The notes: a model not told the origin generated them from the letters alone. Shown: positions 7,735 to 15,539, counted from the stretch's first letter. The stretch is 30,109 nt of DNA from Cloacibacillus sp. (GCF_020860125.1 NZ_JAJBUX010000077.1:1-30109); one strand, 5' to 3'. Numbers and translations are program-made.

Positions 7735-8247
7735 ATGAAATGTTTAAGCAGACCCGCGGCGGCGCTTACGCTGCTGCTGTTTGCCGCGGGAGGGGCCTTT
7801 GCAGCCCCTTCGGGACCGCCGCAGGGACACAAGCTCCCGAGGGGACCTGTCCCAGTGCGGATCAATAACGCCATGCCGGCCGTGCGCCAGAATGGCGGTC
7901 CGAAACCCGGCGGTCCCGGACAGCTGGCGCGCCCTCTGCCGCCGGGACAGAATCGGCCCTCCGGACCCGGGCAGGTGAGACCGGGCGGTCCGCAGATGGG
8001 CCCCAGGCCTGTAAGGCCGCTGCCGCCGCGTCCCAATATGGCTCCCGGCGTTATGAGGCCGCCGCTTGTCCCCGTACCGCGGCCGAATTACCGTGCTCCC
8101 GTATGGCATCCGCGCCCTCAGCCCTATTACGGCCCAGGTTATTACCGTGAGAGGGATAACGACGATACAGGCAAGATCGTGCTCGGTGTCATCGGCGGGC
8201 TGATTATTGGCGGTATGCTGAGCAGCGCGATGAACAGCTCGAATTAA
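7735..8247 (+). CDS. Exported Pro/Gly/Arg-rich glycine-zipper protein
   Basis: About 170 aa. A signal peptide (MKCLSRPAAALTLLLFAAGGAFA) precedes a long low-complexity region dominated by Pro, Gly and Arg with repeated PGGP, RPLPP and RPGGP units (about residues 25-120). A tyrosine-rich patch (QPYYGPGYYRERDNDD) follows, then a C-terminal glycine-zipper helix (KIVLGVIGGLIIGGMLSSAM). GAGGAGG at 7721-7727 points to ATG 7735 rather than GTG 7729. The PYYGPGYYR-then-zipper order is common in small bacterial envelope proteins of unknown role. It lies 111 bp after a gene of the same design, and probably both act in the envelope. Confidence 0.75.
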   Translation: MKCLSRPAAALTLLLFAAGGAFAAPSGPPQGHKLPRGPVPVRINNAMPAVRQNGGPKPGGPGQLARPLPPGQNRPSGPGQVRPGGPQMGPRPVRPLPPRPNMAPGVMRPPLVPVPRPNYRAPVWHPRPQPYYGPGYYRERDNDDTGKIVLGVIGGLIIGGMLSSAMNSSN

Positions 8248-8282
8248 GCGCCGTTTCGCCGCTTATGCAGTGCGAAACGCAA

Positions 8283-8328
8283 AAGCGGAAAGGGAGGTTT
8301 CTTATCCCTTTCCGCTTCCGTCTTTTTT
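8283..8328. terminator. Terminator between convergent genes
   Basis: A perfect 13-bp stem (8283-8295 with 8305-8317; core GCGGAAAGGGA) with a 9-nt loop. On the + strand a T-run follows at 8323-8328 after a 5-nt gap. A second, smaller stem (GTTTCGC 8253-8259 / GCGAAAC 8273-8279) lies just before it. It probably ends transcription from the left and perhaps from the right as well. Confidence 0.75.
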
Positions 8329-8362
8329 GAAGTCTCCCGCGCCGCGGGAGAGGCAATTTTTA

Positions 8363-8746
8363 TCAGCTGCCCAGCTTTATCCTCTCGTACCTGGGTTTGA
8401 GGCCTTCGTCGGCGGTGATGGAGAATATCTCAAGGATCGGCAGCCTGCGCCAGACTATCTCCCGGCCGTCGCTCATTGTCAGCTTGATGTCGCTGAGCCC
8501 GAGTATCGAGTCCCTGCCGATGTCGCAGGAGACTGACGCTCCCGCGGCCAGCGGTTCCGTCAGCCTGTTTGCCGACCACCTCTCCATTCCCGTCTGCGAA
8601 ATAGAGAGTCCCGTTATATTACCGCCGCTTTTGTTGACGATCTCCAGCGGCGCCCCGCCGCCCGCGCATTCCGCGGCATGGAGCGTTCCCACCGGAAGCG
8701 TAAGCATCAGCGCCACGGTAAATAAGATAAAGAATTTACGAAACAT
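8363..8746 (-). CDS. Small secreted protein of unknown function
   Basis: 127 aa from ATG 8746, chosen because AGGGGG lies 8 nt upstream and the signal peptide (MFRKFFILFTVALMLTLPVGTLHAAE) then begins directly; an in-frame ATG at 8782 would put it internal. The mature part of about 100 aa opens with a strand of the type LEIVNKSGGNITGLSIS and contains ERWSANRL, LAAGASVSCDI and LSDIKLTMSDGREIVWRRL. This resembles the small extracytoplasmic beta-sandwich proteins with an N-(N/K)-(T/S)-G-x-x-I opening, WG/WS motif and PGES-like turn. There is one Cys pair candidate (C near the mature N-terminus and C of SCDI). It is 32 bp downstream of yigZ and may be co-transcribed. No function is assigned. Confidence 0.75.
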   Translation of the reverse strand: MFRKFFILFTVALMLTLPVGTLHAAECAGGGAPLEIVNKSGGNITGLSISQTGMERWSANRLTEPLAAGASVSCDIGRDSILGLSDIKLTMSDGREIVWRRLPILEIFSITADEGLKPRYERIKLGS

Positions 8747-8778
8747 CAGGATCATCCCCCTGCGGCAAATCATTGAAA

Positions 8779-9438
8779 TCAACGCCAGCGTTCGCGCACC
8801 AGCGGCTCTTCGTTCCAGCTCAGCTCCGTGAGGAATGAGCGCTGCGCCATCTCCGCAAGCGGCGCCTCCAGCTCCGCCCGCATCGACAGCGGAACTTCAA
8901 GTTTCATCACGACGTCCGCGCCGTATTCGATATTGAGACGCTCCTCCGAAAAACCCCACTTGCGCAGCGTGGAGGAGAGCGTCTTTGAGTAGTCGTAGCC
9001 ACAGCGGAGCCGGAGCGCGTTGTGGAATTCCATCTCGACGGCCCCCGCCTGTTCGACGGCGAGCTCCGCCGCCGCCTTGTAGGCGTCGATCAGGCCGCGC
9101 ACGCCGAGCTTTATCCCGCCGAAGTAACGCGTGACGACGATCAGGGTGTTTGTGAGCTCGTGGCGCTTGATCGCCCCAAGGATCGGCCGTCCCGCGGTAC
9201 CGGCGGGTTCTCCCGCGTCGGAACAGTGCTCGAGGGGCGTGCCGCCGCCGATGCGGTAACCCCAGCAGTGGTGGTTGGCCTTCGGGTACAGCTCGGGAAA
9301 CCTTTTGATCGTCTCCGCCGCCTCGTCCGCGTCGAGCACTATGCGCACGGAGCCGATAAAACGGGAGCGCTTTTCGGTAAATTCCGCGTCGCAGTCGCGG
9401 CGCGGCGCGCGGAAGACGTTCAGCTGACCTGCGGCCAT
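8779..9438 (-). CDS. yigZ: YigZ/IMPACT (UPF0029) family protein
   Basis: 219 aa, the normal length for YigZ. The N-terminal IMPACT domain is unmistakable: ANHHCWGYRIGGG, CSDAGEPAGTAGRPIL and VVTRYFGGIKLGVRGLIDAY (about residues 55-125). The C-terminal 80 residues form the ferredoxin-like DUF1949 domain. Bacterial members are soluble proteins, proposed to bind nucleic acid or ribosomes; eukaryotic IMPACT regulates the GCN2 pathway. The ATG at 9438 lies inside the 3' end of the HIT gene, overlapping it by 19 bp, so the two are co-transcribed. The molecular role in this organism is unknown. Confidence 0.93.
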   Translation of the reverse strand: MAAGQLNVFRAPRRDCDAEFTEKRSRFIGSVRIVLDADEAAETIKRFPELYPKANHHCWGYRIGGGTPLEHCSDAGEPAGTAGRPILGAIKRHELTNTLIVVTRYFGGIKLGVRGLIDAYKAAAELAVEQAGAVEMEFHNALRLRCGYDYSKTLSSTLRKWGFSEERLNIEYGADVVMKLEVPLSMRAELEAPLAEMAQRSFLTELSWNEEPLVRERWR

Positions 9439-9923
9439 ATTGCCTTCAGCCTGGAATATGTCGAGGCAAGCGACTCCGATACGACCCGTACCTCTCCGAT
9501 GACGGGCATGAAGTTCGTGTCTCCGTTCCAGCGCGGTACGATGTGCATGTGAAGATGCTGGTCGATGCCCGCTCCCGCCACCTTGCCGAGGTTCATTCCG
9601 ATGTTGAAGCCGTGCGGCTGCATCAGCTCCGTAAGCGCCCTGACCGACCTCTGGACGAGCGCCGTCATCTCGCCGAATTCCTCCGCCGACAGCGAGGTGA
9701 CGTCCGCCGTGTGGCGGTAGGGGACGACCATAAGGTGCCCCGGGTTATAGGGATAGGCGTTCATTATCACGAAACAATACTTCCCGCGTTCGATGATGAG
9801 GCGTTTTTCATCCTCGTCAAGCTTGGGGAAGTTGCAGAAGATGCAGCCCTTCTCCTGCGGGTCGCCGTTATCCGAGTTTGAAAGTATATACTGCATACGC
9901 CAGGGCGCGAAGATTTTATCCAT
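9420..9923 (-). CDS. HIT-family nucleotide hydrolase/transferase
   Basis: 167 aa. The histidine triad is HLHMHIVP with H123, H125 and H127, where the central His is the nucleophile of the family. A CIFC pair (C27, C30) and the H71 region suggest the zinc-containing Ap4A-phosphorylase/Hit-like subgroup that acts on dinucleoside polyphosphates or AMP conjugates. The N-terminal APWRMQYI is typical of that subgroup. ATG 9923 has a good GGAAAGGA site. It overlaps yigZ downstream. Cytoplasmic; the natural substrate is not readable from sequence. Confidence 0.92.
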   Translation of the reverse strand: MDKIFAPWRMQYILSNSDNGDPQEKGCIFCNFPKLDEDEKRLIIERGKYCFVIMNAYPYNPGHLMVVPYRHTADVTSLSAEEFGEMTALVQRSVRALTELMQPHGFNIGMNLGKVAGAGIDQHLHMHIVPRWNGDTNFMPVIGEVRVVSESLASTYSRLKAIWPQVS

Positions 9924-10161
9924 AAATGATCATCCTTTCCTTTGTGATCCATGATGCAGAGAGCAATATTTCGTTCGGCTGGCCCCGCCGGACGGGGCCG
10001 CCTAGCCTATGCGAATAGACATATCCTATCCTATCTGTTCGCATTTACACCTTCGTTAATTACATATATATAATTATATTGCTTTTAATGGTTTTGATGG
10101 AGCCTATATTATAAAATCATAATATAATAAAAACAGAGGTACCACAAAAGGAGGAAAAAAG
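9924..10161. other. Divergent intergenic region between HIT and SYLF genes
   Basis: No gene. It holds a GC hairpin (GGCCCCG 9981-9987 with CGGGGCC 9993-9999). It also holds an inverted repeat with one wobble (GCGAATAGA 10011-10019 with TCTGTTCGC 10034-10042), then a very AT-rich stretch (10043-10135) with a TATAAT at 10123-10128. No matched -35 was found. The promoters of both divergent genes presumably lie here. Confidence 0.4.
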
Positions 10162-10860
10162 ATGAAAGTTAGCAGAAAAATTACCATTTTTGCGCTGATC
10201 GCGCTTCTCGTCGCCGGCGCGGCGCAGGCCGCCTTCGCGGAGACGGCGCATATGAGGCGCATCCGGCTCTCGGCCGACCTTATCAACAAGATGGCCAAAG
10301 AGCAGGATGCCGACGCGCTGGCCGACGTTATAAAGTCGGGCAAGGGTGTCGCCATCTTCCCCGCGGTGACGAAGGCTGGCCTGGGCATCGGCGGGCAGAC
10401 GGGCGAGGGTGTCGTATTTCTCCGCCAGTCCAACGGCAGATGGACTGGCCCCGCCTTTATGGGGATATCGGGAGCCTCGATCGGCTTCCAGATCGGGGTA
10501 CAGTCTGTGGGACTGGTGCTCGTCATCACCAATGAACAGGGGCTGCGGGCCTTTACGGGCGGCAACAGCTTCAAGCTCGGGGCCGACGTGGCGATCGCCG
10601 CCGGTCCGGTCGGACGTGACACCTCCGCCGCGACGGACGGACGCGCTAAGGCCTCCATCTACAGCTACTCAATGTCCAAGGGGCTCTTTGCCGGCATCTC
10701 CATCGACGGTTCGGTCATAAATCAGAACCGCGACGCGAACAAAGCCTACTGGGGACGCGATATTTCGGCGGCAAACGCGCTGAAGAAGCCCGCGACGGAC
10801 AAATGGGTGGCGCCGCTTATCAAGGCGCTCAACAATCTCGTCAAGAAGGCTCCTAAATAA
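10162..10860 (+). CDS. Exported SYLF/YSC84-domain protein (first of a tandem pair)
   Basis: 232 aa with a strong site (AAAGGAGG) before ATG 10162. A cleavable signal peptide (MKVSRKITIFALIALLVAGAAQAAFA) is followed by a full SYLF domain. It starts at the helix RRIRLSADLINKMAK, continues with KGVAIFPAVTKAGLGIGGQTGEGVV, then GPAFMGISGASIGFQIG, FTGGNSFKLGADVAIAAGPVGR and SYSMSKGLFAGISIDGSVI. The family binds phospholipid, and bacterial exported members are thought to act at the periplasmic face of a membrane. The following gene is a close paralog, and a terminator lies between them, so each appears to be expressed on its own. Confidence 0.92.
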   Translation: MKVSRKITIFALIALLVAGAAQAAFAETAHMRRIRLSADLINKMAKEQDADALADVIKSGKGVAIFPAVTKAGLGIGGQTGEGVVFLRQSNGRWTGPAFMGISGASIGFQIGVQSVGLVLVITNEQGLRAFTGGNSFKLGADVAIAAGPVGRDTSAATDGRAKASIYSYSMSKGLFAGISIDGSVINQNRDANKAYWGRDISAANALKKPATDKWVAPLIKALNNLVKKAPK

Positions 10861-10884
10861 TATTTAACAATATTTCTTAACGGT

Positions 10885-10925
10885 AAGAGTCCGCCCCCAT
10901 CGCAGCAGGGAGCGGACTCTTTTTT
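10885..10925 (+). terminator. Intrinsic terminator of the first SYLF gene
   Basis: A 10-bp perfect stem (AAGAGTCCGC 10885-10894 with 10912-10921), a 17-nt loop and a T-run to 10925. Confidence 0.88.
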
Positions 10926-11052
10926 GCCGTCTATACGGAAAAAGGGGCTGATACGGTAATTTTACCGCCACGTCCGAAGGCAAATTACCATCCCCGCCCT
11001 CCTCTTTCCGGAGTAAAACTATAACCAGCAAACAGGAGAGGGGAAATATAAA

Positions 11053-11754
11053 ATGAAAAAACTTATCGGACTTTTCTTCCTCATGATAATGGTGGTATTC
11101 ACCGTTATATTTGTCAACGAGGCTTACGCGGCGGAGACTCCGCTTTACATGAAGCGTATCGAGATGGCGACAGACCTTGTCAACAAGATGGCACTGCAGG
11201 CGGATGCCGCGGGAATGGCGGACACGATCCGCTCTTCTAAGGGAGTGGCGATCTTTCCCGACGTCGCCAAGGCGGGTTTCATAATCGGCGCTGAGGAGGG
11301 GCAGGGCCTTGTGCTGCTGCGCACGGAAAACGGCGGCTGGAGCGGCCCCGCCTTTATGGGGATTTCGGGAGCCTCCGTCGGTTTTCAGGCTGGCGCCGAA
11401 TCGATCGGGCTCGTGCTGGTGATAAACAATGATAACGGGCTGCACGCCTTCACCGGCGGCAACAGCTTCAAGCTCGGCGCCGACGTGGCGGTCGCTGCGG
11501 GACCGGTGGGACGAGAGTTTGGCGCCTCGACGAACGCGCCGCTCAAGGCCTCGCTCTACAGCTATTCTATGACCGAGGGACTCTTCGCGGGGATATCACT
11601 CAGCGGCTCGGTGATCAATCAGAACAGGGACCTCAACCTCGCCTACTGGGGAAAGAGGATGACCGCCCAGCAGGCACTTGCCGATCCGGCGACCAACTCG
11701 CGTATCCTGCCGTTGGTACGCGCGCTTGATGGCCTGATGGAAAAGGGAAAATAG
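11053..11754 (+). CDS. Exported SYLF/YSC84-domain protein (second of a tandem pair)
   Basis: 233 aa. The signal peptide (MKKLIGLFFLMIMVVFTVIFVNEAYAAE) differs from that of the first copy, but the SYLF domain is nearly collinear: KGVAIFPDVAKAGFIIGAEEGQG, GPAFMGISGASVGFQAG, FTGGNSFKLGADVAVAAGPVGR and SYSMTEGLFAGISLSGSVINQNRD. A GGAGAGGGG site precedes the ATG. The high identity across the domain indicates local gene duplication followed by divergence, strongest in the export signal and C-terminus. Role presumed the same, lipid binding in the envelope; not proven. Confidence 0.92.
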   Translation: MKKLIGLFFLMIMVVFTVIFVNEAYAAETPLYMKRIEMATDLVNKMALQADAAGMADTIRSSKGVAIFPDVAKAGFIIGAEEGQGLVLLRTENGGWSGPAFMGISGASVGFQAGAESIGLVLVINNDNGLHAFTGGNSFKLGADVAVAAGPVGREFGASTNAPLKASLYSYSMTEGLFAGISLSGSVINQNRDLNLAYWGKRMTAQQALADPATNSRILPLVRALDGLMEKGK

Positions 11755-11809
11755 GAAAATACAGCGCCCCGCAATAAAAACGGCGCTTTATAATATAGAG
11801 CGGCAAGGT

Positions 11810-11848
11810 AAAACAGGCGGCGTCCTCCACCTCAAGGGGGGGGGCGCC
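11810..11848. terminator. Bidirectional terminator between SYLF gene and pstB
   Basis: A perfect 13-bp stem (AAAACAGGCGGCG 11810-11822 with 11835-11847) with A-run and T-run flanks, so it works on both strands between two convergent genes. A smaller GC stem (AGCGCC 11763-11768 / GGCGCT 11782-11787) lies just upstream. Confidence 0.88.
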
Positions 11849-11871
11849 GCCTGTTTTTATGCCGGCCGTAT

Positions 11872-12630
11872 CTAAAGCAGCTCCTCGAGAAAAATCTCCG
11901 CCGCCTCTCCGCGCGGGAGAGCCTCACGCTCAAACTCGTTGATTATGCGTCCCTCGCTCAGGATCTTGAAGTGCGCGCCGAGCTTTCTCGCCTGCGCGAG
12001 GCTGTGCGAGACCATGATCAGCGGTATCCGCGCCTCCAGCCTCTTCAGATGTTCCTCAATGAGCTCGGCGGACTTTTTGTCGAGCGAAGCCGTCGGCTCG
12101 TCAAGCAGGAGGATGTCCGGTTCAAGCGCGAGCGTCCGCGCGAGGCACATCCTCTGCTGCTGGCCGCCGGAAAAACTTGCGGCGTGCCGGTTTAAGCGGT
12201 CCTTTACCTCATCCCAGAGGCCAACGTCACGGAGGCTCTTTTCCATCTGCCCTTCGGCCTCGTCCCTTTTAAGGCCCAGCGTCAGCTCAAGGGGCAGGAT
12301 CATGTTCTTCCTGAGGGAGAGCGGCAGCGGATTCGGGCTCTGAAAGACCATGCCAACGCTGCGCCGTATCCGCGTCAAATCCGGTGCCTCGCTGCCGTAA
12401 ACCGGTTTCATGCCGCCCCCTATCGCGAGCCGCACCGTTCCCGTTCCCACGTAGCCGGCGAAGCTCTCGTTCAGCCGGTTCAGGGCGCGCAGCAGCGTCG
12501 TCTTGCCGGAGCCGGAACGTCCTAACAGCACTGTGATGCCATGCCGCGGAATATCGGTGGTAATGCCGTGCAGCACCTCTTCGCCATTGAAGGAGACGCA
12601 CAGCTCCCTTATCTCAGCGCAATTTTCCAT
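11872..12630 (-). CDS. pstB: Phosphate ABC transporter ATP-binding protein PstB
   Basis: 252 aa from ATG 12630; a longer reading frame to 12687 would run back into pstA. Walker A is GRSGSGKT (37-44), the Q-loop region MVFQSPNPLPLS (94-105) is characteristic of PstB, the signature is SFSGGQQQR (152-160), and Walker B is ILLLDEPTASLD (173-184). It powers phosphate import through PstC/PstA at the cytoplasmic face. Four bases separate it from pstA, whose stop precedes it. It is the last gene of the operon; phoU, often next, is absent here. Confidence 0.93.
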   Translation of the reverse strand: MENCAEIRELCVSFNGEEVLHGITTDIPRHGITVLLGRSGSGKTTLLRALNRLNESFAGYVGTGTVRLAIGGGMKPVYGSEAPDLTRIRRSVGMVFQSPNPLPLSLRKNMILPLELTLGLKRDEAEGQMEKSLRDVGLWDEVKDRLNRHAASFSGGQQQRMCLARTLALEPDILLLDEPTASLDKKSAELIEEHLKRLEARIPLIMVSHSLAQARKLGAHFKILSEGRIINEFEREALPRGEAAEIFLEELL

Positions 12631-12634
12631 AACG

Positions 12635-13513
12635 TCAATATATCCCCTTCCAGCGGCGTTCCATGCCCCTCTGACAGAGCCAGGCAACCCCCATCAAAAA
12701 GGCCGAGAGCAGCAATAAAACCAGCGAGGCACCGAATCCGCGCAATAATTCGCTTTCGTCGGCATACTGCGCCGCGGTGTAATAGATCAAAAACGGCAGA
12801 GCTTCAAACTTTGCGGCAAGACCGGCGGGCAGCCCTGAATTCACGACGACGCCCGTCAGCATTATCACGGCGGTATCCTCCGCCGCACGCCCCATTGAGA
12901 GGATTATCCCCCCTAAGATACCGCACGCGGCGGCGGGAAGCAGCAGGCGGCGCAGCAGCTGATTCTCAGAAAAACCCAGCGAGGCACCGGTTAATTCAAG
13001 CATCGGCGGCAGGCTCTCCATCGAAGAGCGCGTCGTCACCACAAGCGACGGCATCACAAGCAGCGCCAGACAAAAAGCGGCGAGAGAGATGCTCGTCGTC
13101 GCGCCGGGCGCGAAGGTGTGCCGCAGCACGAGGATCAGCACAAAGCCGAAGAGCCCCATCACGATCGAGGGGACGCTCGCGAGCAGGTCGACGGCGAGTG
13201 AGAGACGCTCTTTCGTATGTCCCCTGGCGAAACGCGCGAGGTAGATGCCGCAGCCGATGCCCGGGACCGCCGCCATCAGCATCGTCAGAAGGACGAGACA
13301 GAAGGTCCCCGCGAAGGCCGGCCAGATACCCTCCCAGACGGGACGCAGTCCTATGATCGCCTCATAGGGCGGCGTATCGCCGAAGAAAAGCTGCCGCCCG
13401 AGAAGGGGGAATCCCTTCTCCGCGAGGAAAAAAATCAGCGCCCCGCAGGCTCCGGCCACATAGACAGCCCCTGCGCAGGAGATAACGCCGCAGATCAAAA
13501 GCCGTTTTTTCAT
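12635..13513 (-). CDS. pstA: Phosphate ABC transporter permease PstA
   Basis: 292 aa, six predicted membrane helices. The diagnostic loop DLLASVPSIVMGLFGFVL and the EAA-type segment GASLGFSENQLLRRLLLPAAACGILGGIILSMGRAAEDTA identify the PstA-type half of the permease. The C-terminal ERRWKGIY is short. The start overlaps the pstC stop by 4 bp (ATGA), so synthesis of the two permease halves is coupled. It pairs with PstC to form the inner-membrane phosphate channel. Confidence 0.92.
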   Translation of the reverse strand: MKKRLLICGVISCAGAVYVAGACGALIFFLAEKGFPLLGRQLFFGDTPPYEAIIGLRPVWEGIWPAFAGTFCLVLLTMLMAAVPGIGCGIYLARFARGHTKERLSLAVDLLASVPSIVMGLFGFVLILVLRHTFAPGATTSISLAAFCLALLVMPSLVVTTRSSMESLPPMLELTGASLGFSENQLLRRLLLPAAACGILGGIILSMGRAAEDTAVIMLTGVVVNSGLPAGLAAKFEALPFLIYYTAAQYADESELLRGFGASLVLLLLSAFLMGVAWLCQRGMERRWKGIY

Positions 13514-14358
13514 CCTCTTTCACTCCCTCGGCGGATCGCTCTAAAGAGAATATTCGCCCCCGTGCTCAGCGCAAGCAGGATGCCGCCGGCGACGAAGAGA
13601 GAATAATAGGCCGTGCCGCCGACATCGGAGGAGAGTACGAGCCCGATATGCGCCGTCAGCGTACGGATGGCCTCAAAGGGCGAGACCGGGTACTGCACGG
13701 CGTTGCCGGCCAGCATCGTGGGGATCATCGTATCGCCCGCCGCGCGTCCGAAGCCCAGCAGCGCCGCTCCCCAGAGCCATTCCCTGCAGGCCGGCAGCAC
13801 GACATAGACGAGATGTTCGGCGCGGGAGAGGCTGAGAGACTCGGCGGCGAGGCGGCTCTCCCGCGCCGTCTGGGCGACGGCGCTCTCCATTGTCAGCACC
13901 ATCGTCGGCGTAATAAGCAGCGAGAGTACGAGGGCGGCTGTAAACCAGGAGAAGCCCGAGCCTCCCAGCCCGTCGCGTATCAATGGCACGAGGAGGAATA
14001 CGGAGGCAAAGCCGTAGACGACCGTAGGTATCGCCGTCATGAGGCGCAGGAGCGACGAAAGCAGCGAGGCGCTGTATTTTTCGCCAAAGCCATGTATATA
14101 GCAGATACATCCGAAGGAGATGAGCCAGCCCAGGGCCAGCGACGAGAGGGAGAGCGCCGCGGTGGCCGCGATCATCGGCAGAATGCCGAAATCCTGCGTC
14201 TCCGGATGCCATACGGAGGTAAAGAGCGTCGGGCCGCTCATAAAAAGCCCCTCCGCGGCGTAGAAGGTTATAAAGACGAAGACGGTCGCCAGCAGCGCCG
14301 TCACGTAAATCGCCGAGGCCCGCAGCCCGAGCGGAGTATTTGGGGAATCTATCATCAT
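13510..14358 (-). CDS. pstC: Phosphate ABC transporter permease PstC
   Basis: 282 aa from ATG 14358 (ATG 14355 is the next codon). The longer frame reaching 14493 would overlap pstS and encodes an Arg/Ser-rich shadow, so it is not used. Six hydrophobic helices are seen, with LLRLMTAIPTVVYGFASVFLLVPL and the EAA-type segment SLSRAEHLVYVVLPACREWLWGAALLGFGRAAGDTMIPTML. Weak ribosome site AAAGG/GGCGG. It forms the permease with PstA. Confidence 0.9.
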   Translation of the reverse strand: MMIDSPNTPLGLRASAIYVTALLATVFVFITFYAAEGLFMSGPTLFTSVWHPETQDFGILPMIAATAALSLSSLALGWLISFGCICYIHGFGEKYSASLLSSLLRLMTAIPTVVYGFASVFLLVPLIRDGLGGSGFSWFTAALVLSLLITPTMVLTMESAVAQTARESRLAAESLSLSRAEHLVYVVLPACREWLWGAALLGFGRAAGDTMIPTMLAGNAVQYPVSPFEAIRTLTAHIGLVLSSDVGGTAYYSLFVAGGILLALSTGANILFRAIRRGSERG

Positions 14359-14379
14359 AGGCCGCCTTTTATAAAGACG

Positions 14380-14408
14380 GGGCGCCAAGGTCAATTTTTC
14401 CGGCGCCC
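14380..14408 (-). other. Intercistronic stem-loop between pstS and pstC
   Basis: A perfect 7-bp GC stem (GGGCGCC 14380-14386 / GGCGCCC 14402-14408) lies 8 bp after the pstS stop. On the - strand no strong T-run follows (GTCTTTATAAAA), so it probably protects the 3' end of a pstS-only transcript or gives partial termination. This would keep binding protein in excess over permease. Confidence 0.5.
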
Positions 14409-14416
14409 TGCAGGAT

Positions 14417-15244
14417 TTACTTCTTCCGAGGAAGCGGGATGTAGCCGCTGTCCCTGATGATCTGCGCGCCCTCCGGCGAGTAGATGTAATCAATGAAGAG
14501 CGCCGTAAGCCCCGCCGGCTTGCCCTTGGTGTTCATGAAAAGATCGCGCACGACGGAGTATTTGCCGTTCGCGGCGTTCTCCTGAGTCGCGGTCATCCCA
14601 GCGAGCTTGGGAGCCTTCACCGAACTGTCGATATGCCCGATCCCAACGTAGCCGATCGCGCGGGCGTCCTTCGCCACGGCGGTCTTCATCGCGCCGTTGG
14701 AATTTACGACGTTGGCCTTCGCGGCGACGCTGCCCTTTTTGATCGCCTTGTCGGTGAAGACCTCACGGGTGCCGCTGCCGTCCTCGCGCACATAGAGATT
14801 GATCTCCGCGTCGCTGCCGCCGACCTCTTTCCAGTTGGTGATCTTGCCGGCGTAGATGTCGATAAGCTGTTCAAAGGAGAGCTCGGCCACCTTATTGGCG
14901 GGATTCACGACGACCGCTACCCCGTCGATCGCGAAGGGGAAGCTCTCGAGGCCGTATTTCTCGATCTCGTCCTTCTTTAGCGGGCGGCCGGTGTTGCCGA
15001 TCTGCACGAGCCCCTCGCCGGCCTGTTTTACGCCGACGCCCGAGCCGCCGCCGGCCACGGTGATGCGGATATCGGGATTCGCGCCCATAATGCGCTTGGC
15101 CGCCTCTTTCATGACCGGGATATGCGCGGTGCCGCCCGCGATATCGATCTTGCCCTTCTGCCCCTTAAAAACATCCAGCGGTGAGGCCGCAAAGGCCGTG
15201 GCCGCGAAAAGGCAGATTACTGCCGCGAGAAGAATTTTCTTCAT
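14417..15244 (-). CDS. pstS: Phosphate-binding protein PstS
   Basis: 275 aa with a signal peptide (MKKILLAAVICLFAATAFA). The PBP-like fold carries family phosphate-contact motifs: IDIAGGTAHIPVM, VAGGGSGVG, the short NPANK segment, and REDGSGTREVF (about residues 153-163), followed by NSNGAMKTAV. It has no lipobox Cys, so it is soluble periplasmic. Length is typical. AAGGAG precedes the ATG at 15244. First gene of pstSCAB; it delivers inorganic phosphate to the permease. Phosphate-starvation control is expected from the family, but no textbook Pho box was recognised. Confidence 0.93.
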   Translation of the reverse strand: MKKILLAAVICLFAATAFAASPLDVFKGQKGKIDIAGGTAHIPVMKEAAKRIMGANPDIRITVAGGGSGVGVKQAGEGLVQIGNTGRPLKKDEIEKYGLESFPFAIDGVAVVVNPANKVAELSFEQLIDIYAGKITNWKEVGGSDAEINLYVREDGSGTREVFTDKAIKKGSVAAKANVVNSNGAMKTAVAKDARAIGYVGIGHIDSSVKAPKLAGMTATQENAANGKYSVVRDLFMNTKGKPAGLTALFIDYIYSPEGAQIIRDSGYIPLPRKK

Positions 15245-15329
15245 AACTGGAACACTCCTTATATATTTTTATTGTCCAATACAAAAGGCCAGGTCACAGG
15301 CCAAAGACCGGCAACAGCCGTGAGACCGC

Positions 15330-15353
15330 CGCCATATCAAAACGCCATATCAA
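15330..15353. repeat. Tandem 11-bp direct repeat in the pstS leader
   Basis: CGCCATATCAA occurs at 15330-15340 and again at 15343-15353, i.e. TTGATATGGCG twice on the transcribed strand with a 13-bp period. It sits 86-109 bp upstream of pstS. It could be a regulator site of the direct-repeat type used by response regulators; it does not match the known PhoB or PhoP sequences. Confidence 0.45.
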
Positions 15354-15368
15354 TGCAGGGAGAAATTT

Positions 15369-15399
15369 ATTATAGGTGGGCCGGAGCCGTTATCCGGCC
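15369..15399 (-). promoter_or_regulatory. Candidate pst promoter with adjoining palindrome
   Basis: On the - strand a TATAAT (15374-15369) lies 4 bp downstream of a perfect 7-bp inverted repeat (GGCCGGA 15379-15385 / TCCGGCC 15393-15399). There is no -35, which fits an activated promoter or an operator. Transcription would start about 118 bp before pstS. Confidence 0.4.
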
Positions 15400-15510
15400 A
15401 GAAAAGAAGATCCGGCGGAAAAATAGGACCAGGCGACCGCGCAATGCATCCCGTGCATTTTATCAGCGCTAGATCACGTCATCTTTTTCCACCGTCCTTA
15501 AAATCGTTAC

Positions 15511-15539
15511 ATTATATTTACCAGTGTAATATCACACTG
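15511..15539 (-). promoter_or_regulatory. Palindrome plus -10 element upstream of the pst region
   Basis: The - strand reads CAGTGTGATATTACACTG (15539-15522), with perfect 6-bp arms. A TATAAT (15516-15511) follows 5 bp later. This could be a second, distal pst promoter with an operator in place of a -35. The first 13 bases recur in front of mscL (16154-16142) with one change. Confidence 0.4.

Noticed and set aside
12503..13606. Long + strand frames opposite pstB, pstA and pstC
   Set aside because: Low-complexity Arg/Pro/Ala-rich antisense products of GC-rich codons; the - strand genes are well supported by conserved motifs.
14359..14493. N-terminal extension of pstC into pstS
   Set aside because: The added residues are Arg/Ser-rich antisense-like sequence overlapping pstS; ATG 14358 starts directly before the first hydrophobic helix.
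15421..15480. Short leader ORFs upstream of pstS (around ATGCATTGC on the - strand)
   Set aside because: No ribosome site and no terminator or amino-acid run, unlike the leader at 28210-28311.
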